NCBI RefSeq assembly: GCF_026239695.1
Contig: NZ_JAPIVS010000004.1
Location: 310,001-374,000, forward strand
Direction of reading: 5' to 3'
Length of the DNA stretch: 64,000 nt
Source of the DNA: Pedobacter sp. MC2016-15
GTDB lineage: Bacteria > Bacteroidota > Bacteroidia > Sphingobacteriales > Sphingobacteriaceae
Shown here: positions 43,308-51,839 of the stretch, in pieces
Layout of the letters: every line of letters begins with the position of its first letter
How positions within the stretch are numbered: the stretch's first letter is position 1
Made by a program: the position numbers and the translations under genes
The notes under the pieces: model-generated
The model's input: only the letters and a program-made list of their open reading frames with translations
What the model was told of the DNA's origin: nothing
Databases searched by the model: none

Positions 43308-43955
43308 ATGTCTATACGGATAGCGATATTTGATGAAAATGATAATGTTCGTCATCGGATTACCGAATTATTGAATACAGATCCTGCCTTTCAGATCGTC
43401 GGAAATTATAAAAATGCAGTCAGTTGTGTAAGGGATATTTATCGCTTAAGACCAGATATCGTCATCATGGATATCGAGATGGCAAAGGTAAACAGCATCG
43501 AAACCGTGAGAACGTTGAACCACAAATTTCCGCATATCCAGATTCTCATACAAACGGTGTTTGAAGATGATGAGCGGGTATTTCAATCCATTGCTGCGGG
43601 AGCTTCAGGATATATATTGAAAACTCATCTGAATCGTTTTCTTATCAATGCTATCAAAGAACTTTATAATGGAGGATCACCGATGAGTCCCTCGATTTCA
43701 CGAAAAGTGATCAATACCCTCCAGAAAGGATTGATTGGCAGAATCCATCCTCGGGTACCTGAATATAAGCTCACTCCACGTGAGCGGCAAGTGCTTGCAG
43801 CTGTAGTTGATGGTTTAAGTCATAAGATGATTGGTATGGAGTTAAATATCAGCTATGATACGGTCAGAACTCATATCAAAAGTATCTATGAAAAACTGGA
43901 TGTAAATTCTCTGACAGGTGTAGTCGCAAAGGCTATACACCACAATATCATCTGA
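43308..43955 (+). CDS. LuxR/NarL-type response regulator, orphan
   Basis: A 215-residue two-component regulator. The receiver domain has the acidic pair Asp9/Glu10, phospho-acceptor Asp55 in IVIMDIEM and the conserved Lys in GYILKTHL. The C-terminal LuxR domain is LTPRERQVLAAVVDGLSHKMIGMELNISYDTVRTHIKSI. No histidine kinase gene lies nearby, so its partner is elsewhere. Stands alone ahead of the leader region of the second SusC/SusD pair. Confidence 0.93.
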   Translation: MSIRIAIFDENDNVRHRITELLNTDPAFQIVGNYKNAVSCVRDIYRLRPDIVIMDIEMAKVNSIETVRTLNHKFPHIQILIQTVFEDDERVFQSIAAGASGYILKTHLNRFLINAIKELYNGGSPMSPSISRKVINTLQKGLIGRIHPRVPEYKLTPRERQVLAAVVDGLSHKMIGMELNISYDTVRTHIKSIYEKLDVNSLTGVVAKAIHHNII

Positions 43956-44009
43956 GTGGGGTAGAGAAGCTCCCCTCAATAGTTTTGTCATTTTTATTTT
44001 ACAATTAAA

Positions 44010-44026
44010 GTCTACTAAAAAAGTAG
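44010..44026 (+). promoter_or_regulatory. GTCTAC-N7-GTAG dyad before the CCCCIC leader
   Basis: GTCTAC TAAAAAA GTAG shares the AAAGTCTACTAAA stretch and the seven-base spacing with the dyad at 23749-23767. A weak -7-like TATTAATTG (44027-44035) follows immediately. The half-site AGTCTACTA also occurs at about 55698 before another TonB receptor. Confidence 0.5.
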
Positions 44027-44122
44027 TATTAATTGGATTATCTGATTAAGATGCTTATAATTGCGTGGTATTCAAATGAAAGCCGCTGGTTAGCGGCGAT
44101 TTACGGCAAAACAAATCAAGCG

Positions 44123-44197
44123 ATGAAAACTCTTAACGTCTCCTACTTAGATTACACACCAGCAAATTCTATGCGATGTTGTTGCTGTATCTGTTAG
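44123..44197 (+). CDS. 24-residue leader ORF ending in CCCCIC
   Basis: ATG-started ORF of 24 codons whose last eight residues are MRCCCCIC before a TAG stop. Four consecutive Cys codons (TGT TGT TGC TGT), a fifth two codons later, and the placement in the untranslated leader of a SusC/SusD operon are the hallmarks of a cysteine-responsive attenuation peptide. Poly-Cys leader ORFs controlling cysteine supply are known in mycobacteria; a Bacteroidota counterpart is my inference. Confidence 0.6.
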   Translation: MKTLNVSYLDYTPANSMRCCCCIC

Positions 44198-44291
44198 GCT
44201 GCTAAAAGGTTTAATCCAGGCATTCCTCAATCTTTTCTTCAACCGGTCACCATGGTGATCATCCTTAAAAACAAACATTATTTGTTGCGCA

Positions 44292-44331
44292 GAGCCAACA
44301 GGCTCAGGCATAACATTTAACCTGATTTTTT
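44292..44331 (+). promoter_or_regulatory. Possible attenuator: mutually exclusive stems at the susC start
   Basis: GAGCC (44292-44296) can pair with GGCTC (44301-44305), and TCAGG (44304-44308) can pair with CCTGA (44321-44325), which is followed by six T. The pairings share bases 44304-44305, so they exclude each other. The second resembles a weak terminator ending just before the ATG at 44332. Confidence 0.35.
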
Positions 44332-47300
44332 ATGAACTACACTTTTACGCATGATTTAAGTGGGCATTCCTATGCCCCAAACCGAACGAAACCTGGCTAT
44401 CATTCCGGGTCGAAAAACAGGCTCAGCAGCCATATCCTGACGGGATTTCTGCTCTACCTTCTGATCCTGCTGCCGGGAATCACATCGGCACAAACACAGC
44501 GGCCTATCATCAACTCTAAACTCAGTGGCCGCCTGTTTGATTCCAGAACCAAAGATCCACTGCCAGGGGCATCTGTACAAATCAAAGGCACCACCCACCA
44601 GGTAACTACAGACGGAGATGGACGCTTCGAGTTTACTACCGGACAAAAATTTCCTTATACTTTGATCATCAATTATATTGGTTACGACAGACTGGAAATT
44701 AACGCTACCTCAGAAAATATTGATATCCCGCTGGTCTCTCAAACCAGGGAACTGGGCGAAGTATTGGTGGTGGCTTATGGCACTCAGGAAAAGAAGGACC
44801 TGATTGGTTCGGTAGCGAAAGTAAAACTGGATGATGTGAAAGCGATCCCCGGCGGAAGTTTTGAATCACAGCTACAGGGTAAAGTTGCGGGTCTGCAGAT
44901 CAACACCAATACGGGGGTACCCGGCGAAACGATCAATGTTCGTTTGCGCGGTGCCACCAGTATGAACGGTAACAACAACCCGCTGTACATTATTGACGGG
45001 GTATTTATTGAGAACGGAAGTTTACAAACCTACAGTACCGGTGGAAAGGCAACATCGCCGATAGCAGATATCAACCCCAGCGATATAGAAAGTATTTCTG
45101 TATTGAAGGATGCTGAGGCTACAGTTTTATATGGTGTACGTGCCGCCAATGGGGCCATCATCATTACCACCAAACGCGGAAAGTTTAACCAGAAGCCTAA
45201 AATAGACTTCAACCTTTCGCAGGGATGGGCAAAGGCCGAAAAACTGTGGGACTTAACTACCGGTGAGCAGCATGCCCAGCTGGTAAACGAAAACTGGGTA
45301 AATACTGGCGGCACATTTGCCACCAGGCCATTCCGACCAACGACTGAAGGTGGCAGGGGCTTACCTGAGCAGCAGCAGACTTACGATCGCCTGAGCCAGG
45401 TTTTCCGTACGGCGAACCTGCAGAACTATGATGTCTCTATCGGTGGCGGAAACAACGGTTCGCGCTATTATTTCGCCGGTGGTTACAATAAACAGGAGTC
45501 TATCCTCAAGCCGATCTCTTACGACAGGGCGAGTTTTAAAGCCAATTTTGACCAGAAGGTAACGGACAAAGTAACGCTGGGAATCAGCAACACCTTTGCG
45601 CGCAGCTACCGTAATGAAGGTCGCGCGGGTGACGGCCCTGCCGGCGGATTGTTACAAGCTGCGCTGCATACCCCAACATATCTTTCGCCCTACAATGACC
45701 AGGGTGTACTGGTTGGCCGCGCAGGATTTGATAACGTCACCTTATTATTAGATAACTATGATGTGAACTCTACAAGCTTACGTTATATCGGTAACCTATA
45801 TGCGGAAGCAGACATCCTTCCGGGATTGAAGTTCAGATCGAGTGTAAGTGCCGACTACAATAACTATAATGAATCAGAATACTGGAACACTTTCCTGCTA
45901 TCCGGTTCACCAAATGGCCTGGCAACCTCATCCGTTGGTCAGCGTACAACGTTACTGAACGAGCAAACCATTACGTACCGCAAAAAGATCAATACGAACC
46001 ACAGCTTTGGCGTTTTAGTGGGTAATACGGTGCAAAGTACCTCGTACTCGCGGAATTATGCACAGGGTACAGGATTTGCCAATAACTCCTATAAGCTGAT
46101 TTCTTCTGCTGCCGTGACTACAGGTTCAGAAAGCTGGTCGAAGAGAAACCTGGCTTCATTTTTCACCAAGCTTGATTATAATTTCGCTGATAAGTATTTA
46201 CTGGATGTCAGTCTGCGCGCTGATGGTTCATCGGCCTTTGGCCCGGATAAGAGATGGGGATACTTTCCTGGTATTGGTGCCGCATGGAATATCAAAAGAG
46301 AGGATTTCCTGAAAGATGCAGGTTTTATTGATGACCTGAAACTGCGTACCAGTTATGGTATTACAGGAAGCCAGAACGGGGCGGGCGATTTTGCTTCGCT
46401 TGGTCTCTGGGCAGGTGGATCGCCTTATCAGGGAAATCCGGGTACTGCGCCCCAGCAGATTTCTAACCCTTCACTAGGCTGGGAGCAGACCTCACAGTTA
46501 AACCTGGGACTGGATGCGGCCTTCTTTAATAACAGGCTGACCTTTGAGTTTAATTACTACCGCAAATACACTACTGATGGTATCATCCAGAGACCTCTTG
46601 CCGCTACGCAGGGACTATCCAGCTACTTTGACAACGGCATTGAGATCAGCAACCGCGGATTTGAGATTGCCCTGAGCTCTGTAAATGTTAAAACCAAAGA
46701 TTTTAACTGGAGCAGCAGCTTCAACGTTTCTCAAAACAAAAACAAAATTGAGAAACTGGACCAGCCAGTGAAGTTTGGCAGCCGCGACCTGATTCTGCAG
46801 CAGCAGGGTAGTCCTTTGTACTCTTTCTGGGTATATAAAGAGCTGGGCGTAGACCCGCAAACGGGTAACGTGATTTATGAAGATTATAACAAAGACGGCA
46901 AGATCACGGCAGACGACCGTCAGATTCTGGGCAGCATCTGGCCGAAGTTTTTTGGAGGATTAACCAACAACTTTACGTACAAAAACATTGATCTTAACGT
47001 GTTCATGGCCTTTTCATATGGCAACAAGGTGTACAACCACAACCGTTTCTTTGGTGAAGGCGGTGGTGCCAGGGATGCCGCAAGGATCATCTTTGCGAGC
47101 AACGTAGACAGGTGGCAGCAGCCGGGGGATATCACTGACACCCCTCGTCCGGATGGTATCAACAATAACAACTACAAAGATGGTGGAGGCAGATGGCTGG
47201 AGAACGGCTCATTCCTGCGTCTGCGCTCTTTAACAGCAGGTTATACTTTTTCTAAAAAGATATCGAGAAAGGTAGGTCTGGAGAACCTGCGTATTTACGC

Positions 47301-47448
47301 CATTGGTACCAACCTCTTCACAGTGACCAAATACACTGGTCTTGATCCTGAATCAAGTGCCAGCAGCGCACAGAACGAGCAGGGGATAGATTTAGGTACC
47401 CCGCCGCAACCAAGAACTATTCAAATTGGCCTGAACGTAACTTTATAA
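44332..47448 (+). CDS. SusC/RagA family TonB-linked outer membrane protein (CCCCIC-leader unit)
   Basis: A 1038-residue outer-membrane transporter. The N-terminus is long (a polar stretch of about 35 residues before the hydrophobic FLLYLLILLPGITSAQ signal). A carboxypeptidase-like domain with PLPGASVQIKGTTHQVTTD is followed by the SusC box VVAYGTQEKKDLIGSVAKV, a plug with VRLRGATSMNGNNNPLYIID, and a barrel ending PRTIQIGLNVTL. Partner SusD starts five bases after its stop. Its cargo is probably a sulfur-containing nutrient, by inference from the leader only. Confidence 0.93.
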   Translation: MNYTFTHDLSGHSYAPNRTKPGYHSGSKNRLSSHILTGFLLYLLILLPGITSAQTQRPIINSKLSGRLFDSRTKDPLPGASVQIKGTTHQVTTDGDGRFEFTTGQKFPYTLIINYIGYDRLEINATSENIDIPLVSQTRELGEVLVVAYGTQEKKDLIGSVAKVKLDDVKAIPGGSFESQLQGKVAGLQINTNTGVPGETINVRLRGATSMNGNNNPLYIIDGVFIENGSLQTYSTGGKATSPIADINPSDIESISVLKDAEATVLYGVRAANGAIIITTKRGKFNQKPKIDFNLSQGWAKAEKLWDLTTGEQHAQLVNENWVNTGGTFATRPFRPTTEGGRGLPEQQQTYDRLSQVFRTANLQNYDVSIGGGNNGSRYYFAGGYNKQESILKPISYDRASFKANFDQKVTDKVTLGISNTFARSYRNEGRAGDGPAGGLLQAALHTPTYLSPYNDQGVLVGRAGFDNVTLLLDNYDVNSTSLRYIGNLYAEADILPGLKFRSSVSADYNNYNESEYWNTFLLSGSPNGLATSSVGQRTTLLNEQTITYRKKINTNHSFGVLVGNTVQSTSYSRNYAQGTGFANNSYKLISSAAVTTGSESWSKRNLASFFTKLDYNFADKYLLDVSLRADGSSAFGPDKRWGYFPGIGAAWNIKREDFLKDAGFIDDLKLRTSYGITGSQNGAGDFASLGLWAGGSPYQGNPGTAPQQISNPSLGWEQTSQLNLGLDAAFFNNRLTFEFNYYRKYTTDGIIQRPLAATQGLSSYFDNGIEISNRGFEIALSSVNVKTKDFNWSSSFNVSQNKNKIEKLDQPVKFGSRDLILQQQGSPLYSFWVYKELGVDPQTGNVIYEDYNKDGKITADDRQILGSIWPKFFGGLTNNFTYKNIDLNVFMAFSYGNKVYNHNRFFGEGGGARDAARIIFASNVDRWQQPGDITDTPRPDGINNNNYKDGGGRWLENGSFLRLRSLTAGYTFSKKISRKVGLENLRIYAIGTNLFTVTKYTGLDPESSASSAQNEQGIDLGTPPQPRTIQIGLNVTL

Positions 47449-47453
47449 CTATT

Positions 47454-48803
47454 ATGACACGCATTAACTTTATATATTTTCTCTTATCAACCCTGGCACT
47501 GACGTCATGCAAGAAGTTTCTCGAAGTGGAGCCCAGAGCATCGATCTCTGACGACCAGACGATCTTTGATAAAACTTCTGCTCAGACTGCGCTCAATGGG
47601 GTATACTCATCCCTGGGCTCAGGAGGGTATTATGGTACAACCTTTCAATCAATCGGCTACCTGTCCGGCGACAATATCCAGTGGACAGGCTCACAGTCGC
47701 AGGTGCAGGAATTTATCAACCACAATGTGAGTTCAGGAAATGCCACGATCAGTGGTGCCTGGATCGCAATTTATCAAACGATAAGCCGGGCAAATAATGT
47801 GATTGCCAGAGTACCTGATGTGAATGATGCTACTTTTACACAGGCACAGAAAAACCAGATTATCGGCGAAGCGTATTTTATCCGCGGCCTGGCTTACTTT
47901 GATCTGGCAAGAACCTGGGGGGGAGCGCCGATCATTACCACACCTACACAGAGTCCTGCCGATAACAGGGGCCTCGGCCGTCGCCCGGTAGCTGAAGTGT
48001 ATGCGCAGGCACTGAGCGACCTGAATGCTGCAGAGCCTTTACTGCCGGAGACTACCGACCGCTATCGCGCCACGCGCAAAACGGTATATGCTTTAAAAGC
48101 GAGATATTACCTTTACAATAAAGACTGGGCACAGGCAGAAGCATTTGCCACCAGGCTGATTACAGACAATAACTATTCTCTGCTGAAACCGTATAGTGCT
48201 TTCTTCGCGGGCAACGCACGTGGTACACAGGAGTCTGTATTTGAGATTTTCTACAGTGCTACGGAAACGAATGCTCACCGTAACCAGTGGCAGCCACAGG
48301 AAAACGGCGGAACGCGCCAGTGGGCTCCCAATGATGCTTTTGTAGCGCTGGTAAACAACCCTCTGGTAGGGGGTAACAGGAATGTGCTGGTTGCCCGGGA
48401 TATCCAGGGACGCTGGTATGGTAATCTGTACTACCGATCGCCGGCTACAGATCCGAGTTTCGTGATCCGTATTGCGGAGCTGTACCTGATCCGTGCAGAG
48501 GCACGTGCCGAACAGGGTAGCGCCGCACAGCTGCTGGCAGCACGTGCCGATCTGGATGCGGTACGCAGCAGGGCTGGTTTAGGTGTAACGCCTGCGCTCA
48601 CAAAAGCTGAAGTGCTGCTGGCGATAGAAAATGAGCGCCGGATTGAGTTTGCACTGGAGCCTCACCGCTGGTTTGACCTGGTACGTACAGGACGTGCAGC
48701 TGCGGTGTTCAATATCACTGATCCGAATAAGCTTATTTTACCAGTGCCACAGGATCAGATCCTGATAGATCCTTCCTTATTGCCCAATAACCCAGGTTAT
48801 TAA
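47454..48803 (+). CDS. SusD/RagB family nutrient-binding lipoprotein (CCCCIC-leader unit)
   Basis: A 449-residue lipoprotein with lipobox LALTSC and mature start KKFLEVEPRASIS. It has the SusD helices GEAYFIRGLAYFDLARTWGGAP and NERRIEFALEPHRWFDLVRTG. It forms the lid of the preceding SusC transporter. No enzyme gene follows in the unit, so unlike the first pair it has no linked peptidases. A strong terminator at 48814-48850 ends the transcript. Confidence 0.93.
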   Translation: MTRINFIYFLLSTLALTSCKKFLEVEPRASISDDQTIFDKTSAQTALNGVYSSLGSGGYYGTTFQSIGYLSGDNIQWTGSQSQVQEFINHNVSSGNATISGAWIAIYQTISRANNVIARVPDVNDATFTQAQKNQIIGEAYFIRGLAYFDLARTWGGAPIITTPTQSPADNRGLGRRPVAEVYAQALSDLNAAEPLLPETTDRYRATRKTVYALKARYYLYNKDWAQAEAFATRLITDNNYSLLKPYSAFFAGNARGTQESVFEIFYSATETNAHRNQWQPQENGGTRQWAPNDAFVALVNNPLVGGNRNVLVARDIQGRWYGNLYYRSPATDPSFVIRIAELYLIRAEARAEQGSAAQLLAARADLDAVRSRAGLGVTPALTKAEVLLAIENERRIEFALEPHRWFDLVRTGRAAAVFNITDPNKLILPVPQDQILIDPSLLPNNPGY

Positions 48804-48813
48804 TTGATATTTG

Positions 48814-48850
48814 AACGGCCGGTGGTTCATCCCCCGGCCGTTGTTCTTTT
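48814..48850. terminator. Strong terminator between susD and the Lrp-type gene
   Basis: Perfect 9-base GC-rich arms AACGGCCGG (48814-48822) and CCGGCCGTT (48834-48842), followed by GTTCTTTT on the plus strand. It lies between converging genes. Confidence 0.85.
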
Positions 48851-49310
48851 AGAAACTAATGTTGTGCGTGTTTTTGATTTCGGCCATGACAAAAGTGCTG
48901 TGCGTACTGCCTATACTTTCTACAGAGCCCAGTTTGTTAAAGACGAAATCCTGATAGTGCTTCATGTCCTTGGCATATACTTTTAGTATAAAGTCGTAAT
49001 CCCCCGAGATATTATAACATTCCACCACCTCATCAATACCGAGGATATCTTCTACAAACTGGTGGCCTATCTTTTTATCATGCTGTTTCAGCTTGATATT
49101 GCAGAAAACAATAAAACCCTGGTTAAATTTCTCTGCATCCAGAATGGCGATATACTTTTTGATAAAGCCGTTGCTCTCCAGTCTTTTCATGCGTTCAAAA
49201 ACAGGTGAGGGGGAGAGATTTACCATCGCCGCGAGTTCTTTGTTGGTGTGGTTTGAGTTGTTGGCCAGGATCTTCAGCAGCAGTAAATCCGTTTCGTCTA
49301 AGTCGTTCAT
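48849..49310 (-). CDS. Lrp/AsnC family transcriptional regulator
   Basis: A 153-residue amino-acid-sensing regulator. N-terminal winged helix (TDLLLLKILANNSNHTNKEL, LSPSPVFERMKRLESNGFI) and a C-terminal RAM/AsnC ligand domain (VVECYNISGDYDFILKVYAKD). It is divergent from metE, and the gap contains a 13-of-15 match to the E. coli Lrp consensus. It probably controls metE and itself in response to an amino acid such as methionine or leucine. Confidence 0.93.
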   Translation of the reverse strand: MNDLDETDLLLLKILANNSNHTNKELAAMVNLSPSPVFERMKRLESNGFIKKYIAILDAEKFNQGFIVFCNIKLKQHDKKIGHQFVEDILGIDEVVECYNISGDYDFILKVYAKDMKHYQDFVFNKLGSVESIGSTHSTFVMAEIKNTHNISF

Positions 49311-49349
49311 AGAATATTCTTCTTTTCAGCCAGCAATATTAATCTTTTA

Positions 49350-49366
49350 AAAGCATATTATGCTTT
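49350..49366. promoter_or_regulatory. Lrp-type box between the Lrp/AsnC gene and metE
   Basis: AAAGCATA-T-TATGCTTT is a perfect 17-base dyad. Positions 49351-49365 match the Lrp consensus YAGHAWATTWTDCTR at 13 of 15 positions, failing only at the two end bases. It lies 40 bases before the Lrp-type start codon and about 75-100 bases before metE. Confidence 0.65.
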
Positions 49367-49464
49367 AGATTTTGATTTAACAGCATTATTTATCTGATTT
49401 TTAGCTTTTATAAAGTTATATAATCTTCAAATGTATCTTTATGCCAGTTAAAAAGTTGAAAGAA

Positions 49465-51765
49465 ATGTTGACACAAAACCTCGGCTACCCAAGGATTGGA
49501 AGCCACAGACAATTGAAAAAAGCATGCGAACAATACTGGGCTGGCAAAATTGACTTTGCAGAACTCAACAATGTTGCTCGAACCATTAAAGAACAAAACT
49601 GGCAGAGCCAGCTGGATGCAGGTATCGATCTGATCCCTTGTAACGACTTTAGTTTTTATGACCAGGTACTGGACACCAGCTTATTGCTGGGCAACGTCCC
49701 TAAGCGGTATTCACCGGTTTTGTCGGCCATCAAAACGAACACAGAGATCGACCTTTATTTTGCTATGGCCCGTGGCTATCAGAAGGACGGCCTGGACATT
49801 ACAGCAATGGAAATGACCAAGTGGCTGGATACCAACTATCACTATATCGTGCCGGAGTTTACTGCAGATCAGGAGTTTGATATCTTCAGCGAAAACATTT
49901 TCAGTGAGTATAATACAGCACAGCAACAGCTGGGCAAAAAGGCGAAACCTGTGCTCCTGGGACCGGTGAGTTATCTGTTACTGGGAAAAGAGAAGGAAGA
50001 GGGTTTTGAACGCATCGATCTTATCAAAAAACTGGTACCTGTATATGTGGCCGTCATCAATAGGTTGAGGCTACAAGGCGCAGTGTGGATCCAGCTGGAC
50101 GAGCCATGTTTGTCGCTCGATCTTTCAAAGAAAGAAAAAGAAGCATTTGAATACGCTTATCGTGCAATTGCAAATCGTGTAAGTGGCGTCAAGTTACTTA
50201 TTGCCACATACTTTGAAGCACTGCTCGATAACAGCCTGCTTGCGGTTTCTCTTCCTGTACATGCGCTCCACGTGGATCTGGTACGTGCCCCAGAGCAGCT
50301 GGATGAAGTACTTGCATTGATCCCCGATAACCTGAAGCTGTCAATAGGTGTGGTAGACGGACGCAACGTCTGGAAAAACGATTACGAAAAATCCCTCGGG
50401 CTGATCAGCAAGGCTGTAGAGAAGCTGGGTGCCGATCGTGTGATTATTGCCCCATCCTGCTCTCTGCTGCACAGCCCGATTGATTTGGAACTGGAAACAG
50501 CTATCGATCCGGAGATCAGAAACTGGATGGCTTTTGCCAAACAAAAACTGACTGAGATTGATGAGCTTCGTCAGATTGCAGAGGGAAATACTGATCTACT
50601 GGCAATTAACCAAAGTGCAATTGAAAGCCGTCGTTCTTCAAAAAAAGTGCATAAAGAGGAAGTAAAAAAACGTATTGCTGCAATCAGCGATGCGGATGCC
50701 AGTCGCCATAGTGCCTTCCCACTGCGTCAGCGTTTGCACCATGAACGATTTAACTTGCCGGCATTTCCAACAACTACAATTGGTTCCTTTCCGCAAACGG
50801 ATGATATCCGCCAGTTGCGTGCCAGGTATAAAAAAGGCGATCTCAGCTTTGAACAGTATGAGCAAGCCATAGAGCAGGCGACAATAGAGACGATCCGCTG
50901 GCAGGAAGAGATTGGCCTGGATGTGCTGGTACATGGCGAATTTGAGCGTAATGACATGGTGGAGTACTTTGGGGAACAGCTGGATGGCTTCCTGTTTACG
51001 AAAAACGGCTGGGTACAAAGTTATGGCAGCCGCTGTGTGAAACCACCGGTAATTTATGGTGATGTGAGTCGCCCGCGCAACATGACCGTGCGCTGGAGCT
51101 CTTTTGCTGCCGCACAAACGGCAAAGCCGATGAAAGGGATGTTGACGGGACCGGTAACGATCCTGCAGTGGTCCTTTGTGCGTGACGATCAGCCGCGTGA
51201 GATTACCACTAACCAGATCGCCTTCGCGATTCGTGACGAAGTGCTGGCGCTGGAAAAAGCAGGAATAGCCATTATACAGATTGATGAAGCTGCTATCCGC
51301 GAAGGGTTACCGCTGAGGAAAGCAAAACATCCGCATTACCTGGATTGGGCAGTAAAAGCTTTCCGGATTACGGCTGGTGGTGTGCAGGATAAAACCCAGA
51401 TTCACACCCATATGTGTTACAGTGAGTTCAATCATATCATCGAACATATTGCGGCTATGGATGCCGATGTAATTACCATTGAGACATCGCGATCACAAAT
51501 GGAGCTGCTACAGGCCTTTGCGCATTTTGAGTATCCCAATGAAATTGGTCCGGGGGTATATGATATCCATTCCCCGCGGGTACCGGGTACAGCAGAAATG
51601 GCATCGCTCTTAGCGAAAGCGGCCGATCTGCTTCCGGCGCGCAACCTGTGGGTGAACCCGGATTGCGGACTTAAAACACGGAAGTGGCCGGAGACTAAAG
51701 CTGCCCTGGAGAATATGGTTGCTGCGGCGAAGCAAGCGCGCGAACAAATCAAAGTAGAAGGTTGA
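49465..51765 (+). CDS. metE: Cobalamin-independent methionine synthase
   Basis: Transfers a methyl group from 5-methyltetrahydrofolate polyglutamate to homocysteine, giving methionine, with zinc and no B12. About 766 residues, normal length. Two related barrels: the N-terminal LGYPRIGSHRQLKKACEQYW and the C-terminal half starting FPTTTIGSFPQTDDIRQLR. Zinc ligands are visible in THMCYSEFNH (around 650) and NPDCGLKTRKW (around 733). The ATG at 49465 (MLTQNLGYPRIG) matches the family start. An ATG eight codons upstream (49441) is possible. First gene of a unit with the MetF-like and WYL genes, divergent from an Lrp/AsnC gene. Confidence 0.95.
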   Translation: MLTQNLGYPRIGSHRQLKKACEQYWAGKIDFAELNNVARTIKEQNWQSQLDAGIDLIPCNDFSFYDQVLDTSLLLGNVPKRYSPVLSAIKTNTEIDLYFAMARGYQKDGLDITAMEMTKWLDTNYHYIVPEFTADQEFDIFSENIFSEYNTAQQQLGKKAKPVLLGPVSYLLLGKEKEEGFERIDLIKKLVPVYVAVINRLRLQGAVWIQLDEPCLSLDLSKKEKEAFEYAYRAIANRVSGVKLLIATYFEALLDNSLLAVSLPVHALHVDLVRAPEQLDEVLALIPDNLKLSIGVVDGRNVWKNDYEKSLGLISKAVEKLGADRVIIAPSCSLLHSPIDLELETAIDPEIRNWMAFAKQKLTEIDELRQIAEGNTDLLAINQSAIESRRSSKKVHKEEVKKRIAAISDADASRHSAFPLRQRLHHERFNLPAFPTTTIGSFPQTDDIRQLRARYKKGDLSFEQYEQAIEQATIETIRWQEEIGLDVLVHGEFERNDMVEYFGEQLDGFLFTKNGWVQSYGSRCVKPPVIYGDVSRPRNMTVRWSSFAAAQTAKPMKGMLTGPVTILQWSFVRDDQPREITTNQIAFAIRDEVLALEKAGIAIIQIDEAAIREGLPLRKAKHPHYLDWAVKAFRITAGGVQDKTQIHTHMCYSEFNHIIEHIAAMDADVITIETSRSQMELLQAFAHFEYPNEIGPGVYDIHSPRVPGTAEMASLLAKAADLLPARNLWVNPDCGLKTRKWPETKAALENMVAAAKQAREQIKVEG

Positions 51766-51778
51766 TTTAATACCTCTG

Positions 51779-51816
51779 AGGGCAGGCAGATAAAAATTAT
51801 CGCTTGCCCTTGTTTA
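51779..51816 (+). promoter_or_regulatory. Intercistronic hairpin between metE and the metF-like gene
   Basis: AGGGCAGGCAGATAA pairs with TTATCGCTTGCCCT with small bulges (51779-51793 with 51797-51810), followed by TGTTT. It may be a partial terminator that lowers expression of the downstream genes, or an mRNA stabiliser. Confidence 0.5.
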
Positions 51817-51839
51817 CAAAATTTATATATTGTTGCCTT

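Larger units (their letters stand above)
43956..44331. other. 376-base leader region with dyad, hairpins and CCCCIC leader ORF
   Basis: Ordered elements: dyad (44010-44026), GCCGCT-GGTT-AGCGGC hairpin (44082-44097), the 24-codon leader ORF (44123-44197), a TCACCATGGTGA palindrome (44247-44258), and two overlapping stems with a T run at the susC start (44292-44331). Unlike the other leader region it contains no SAM riboswitch. Confidence 0.65.
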
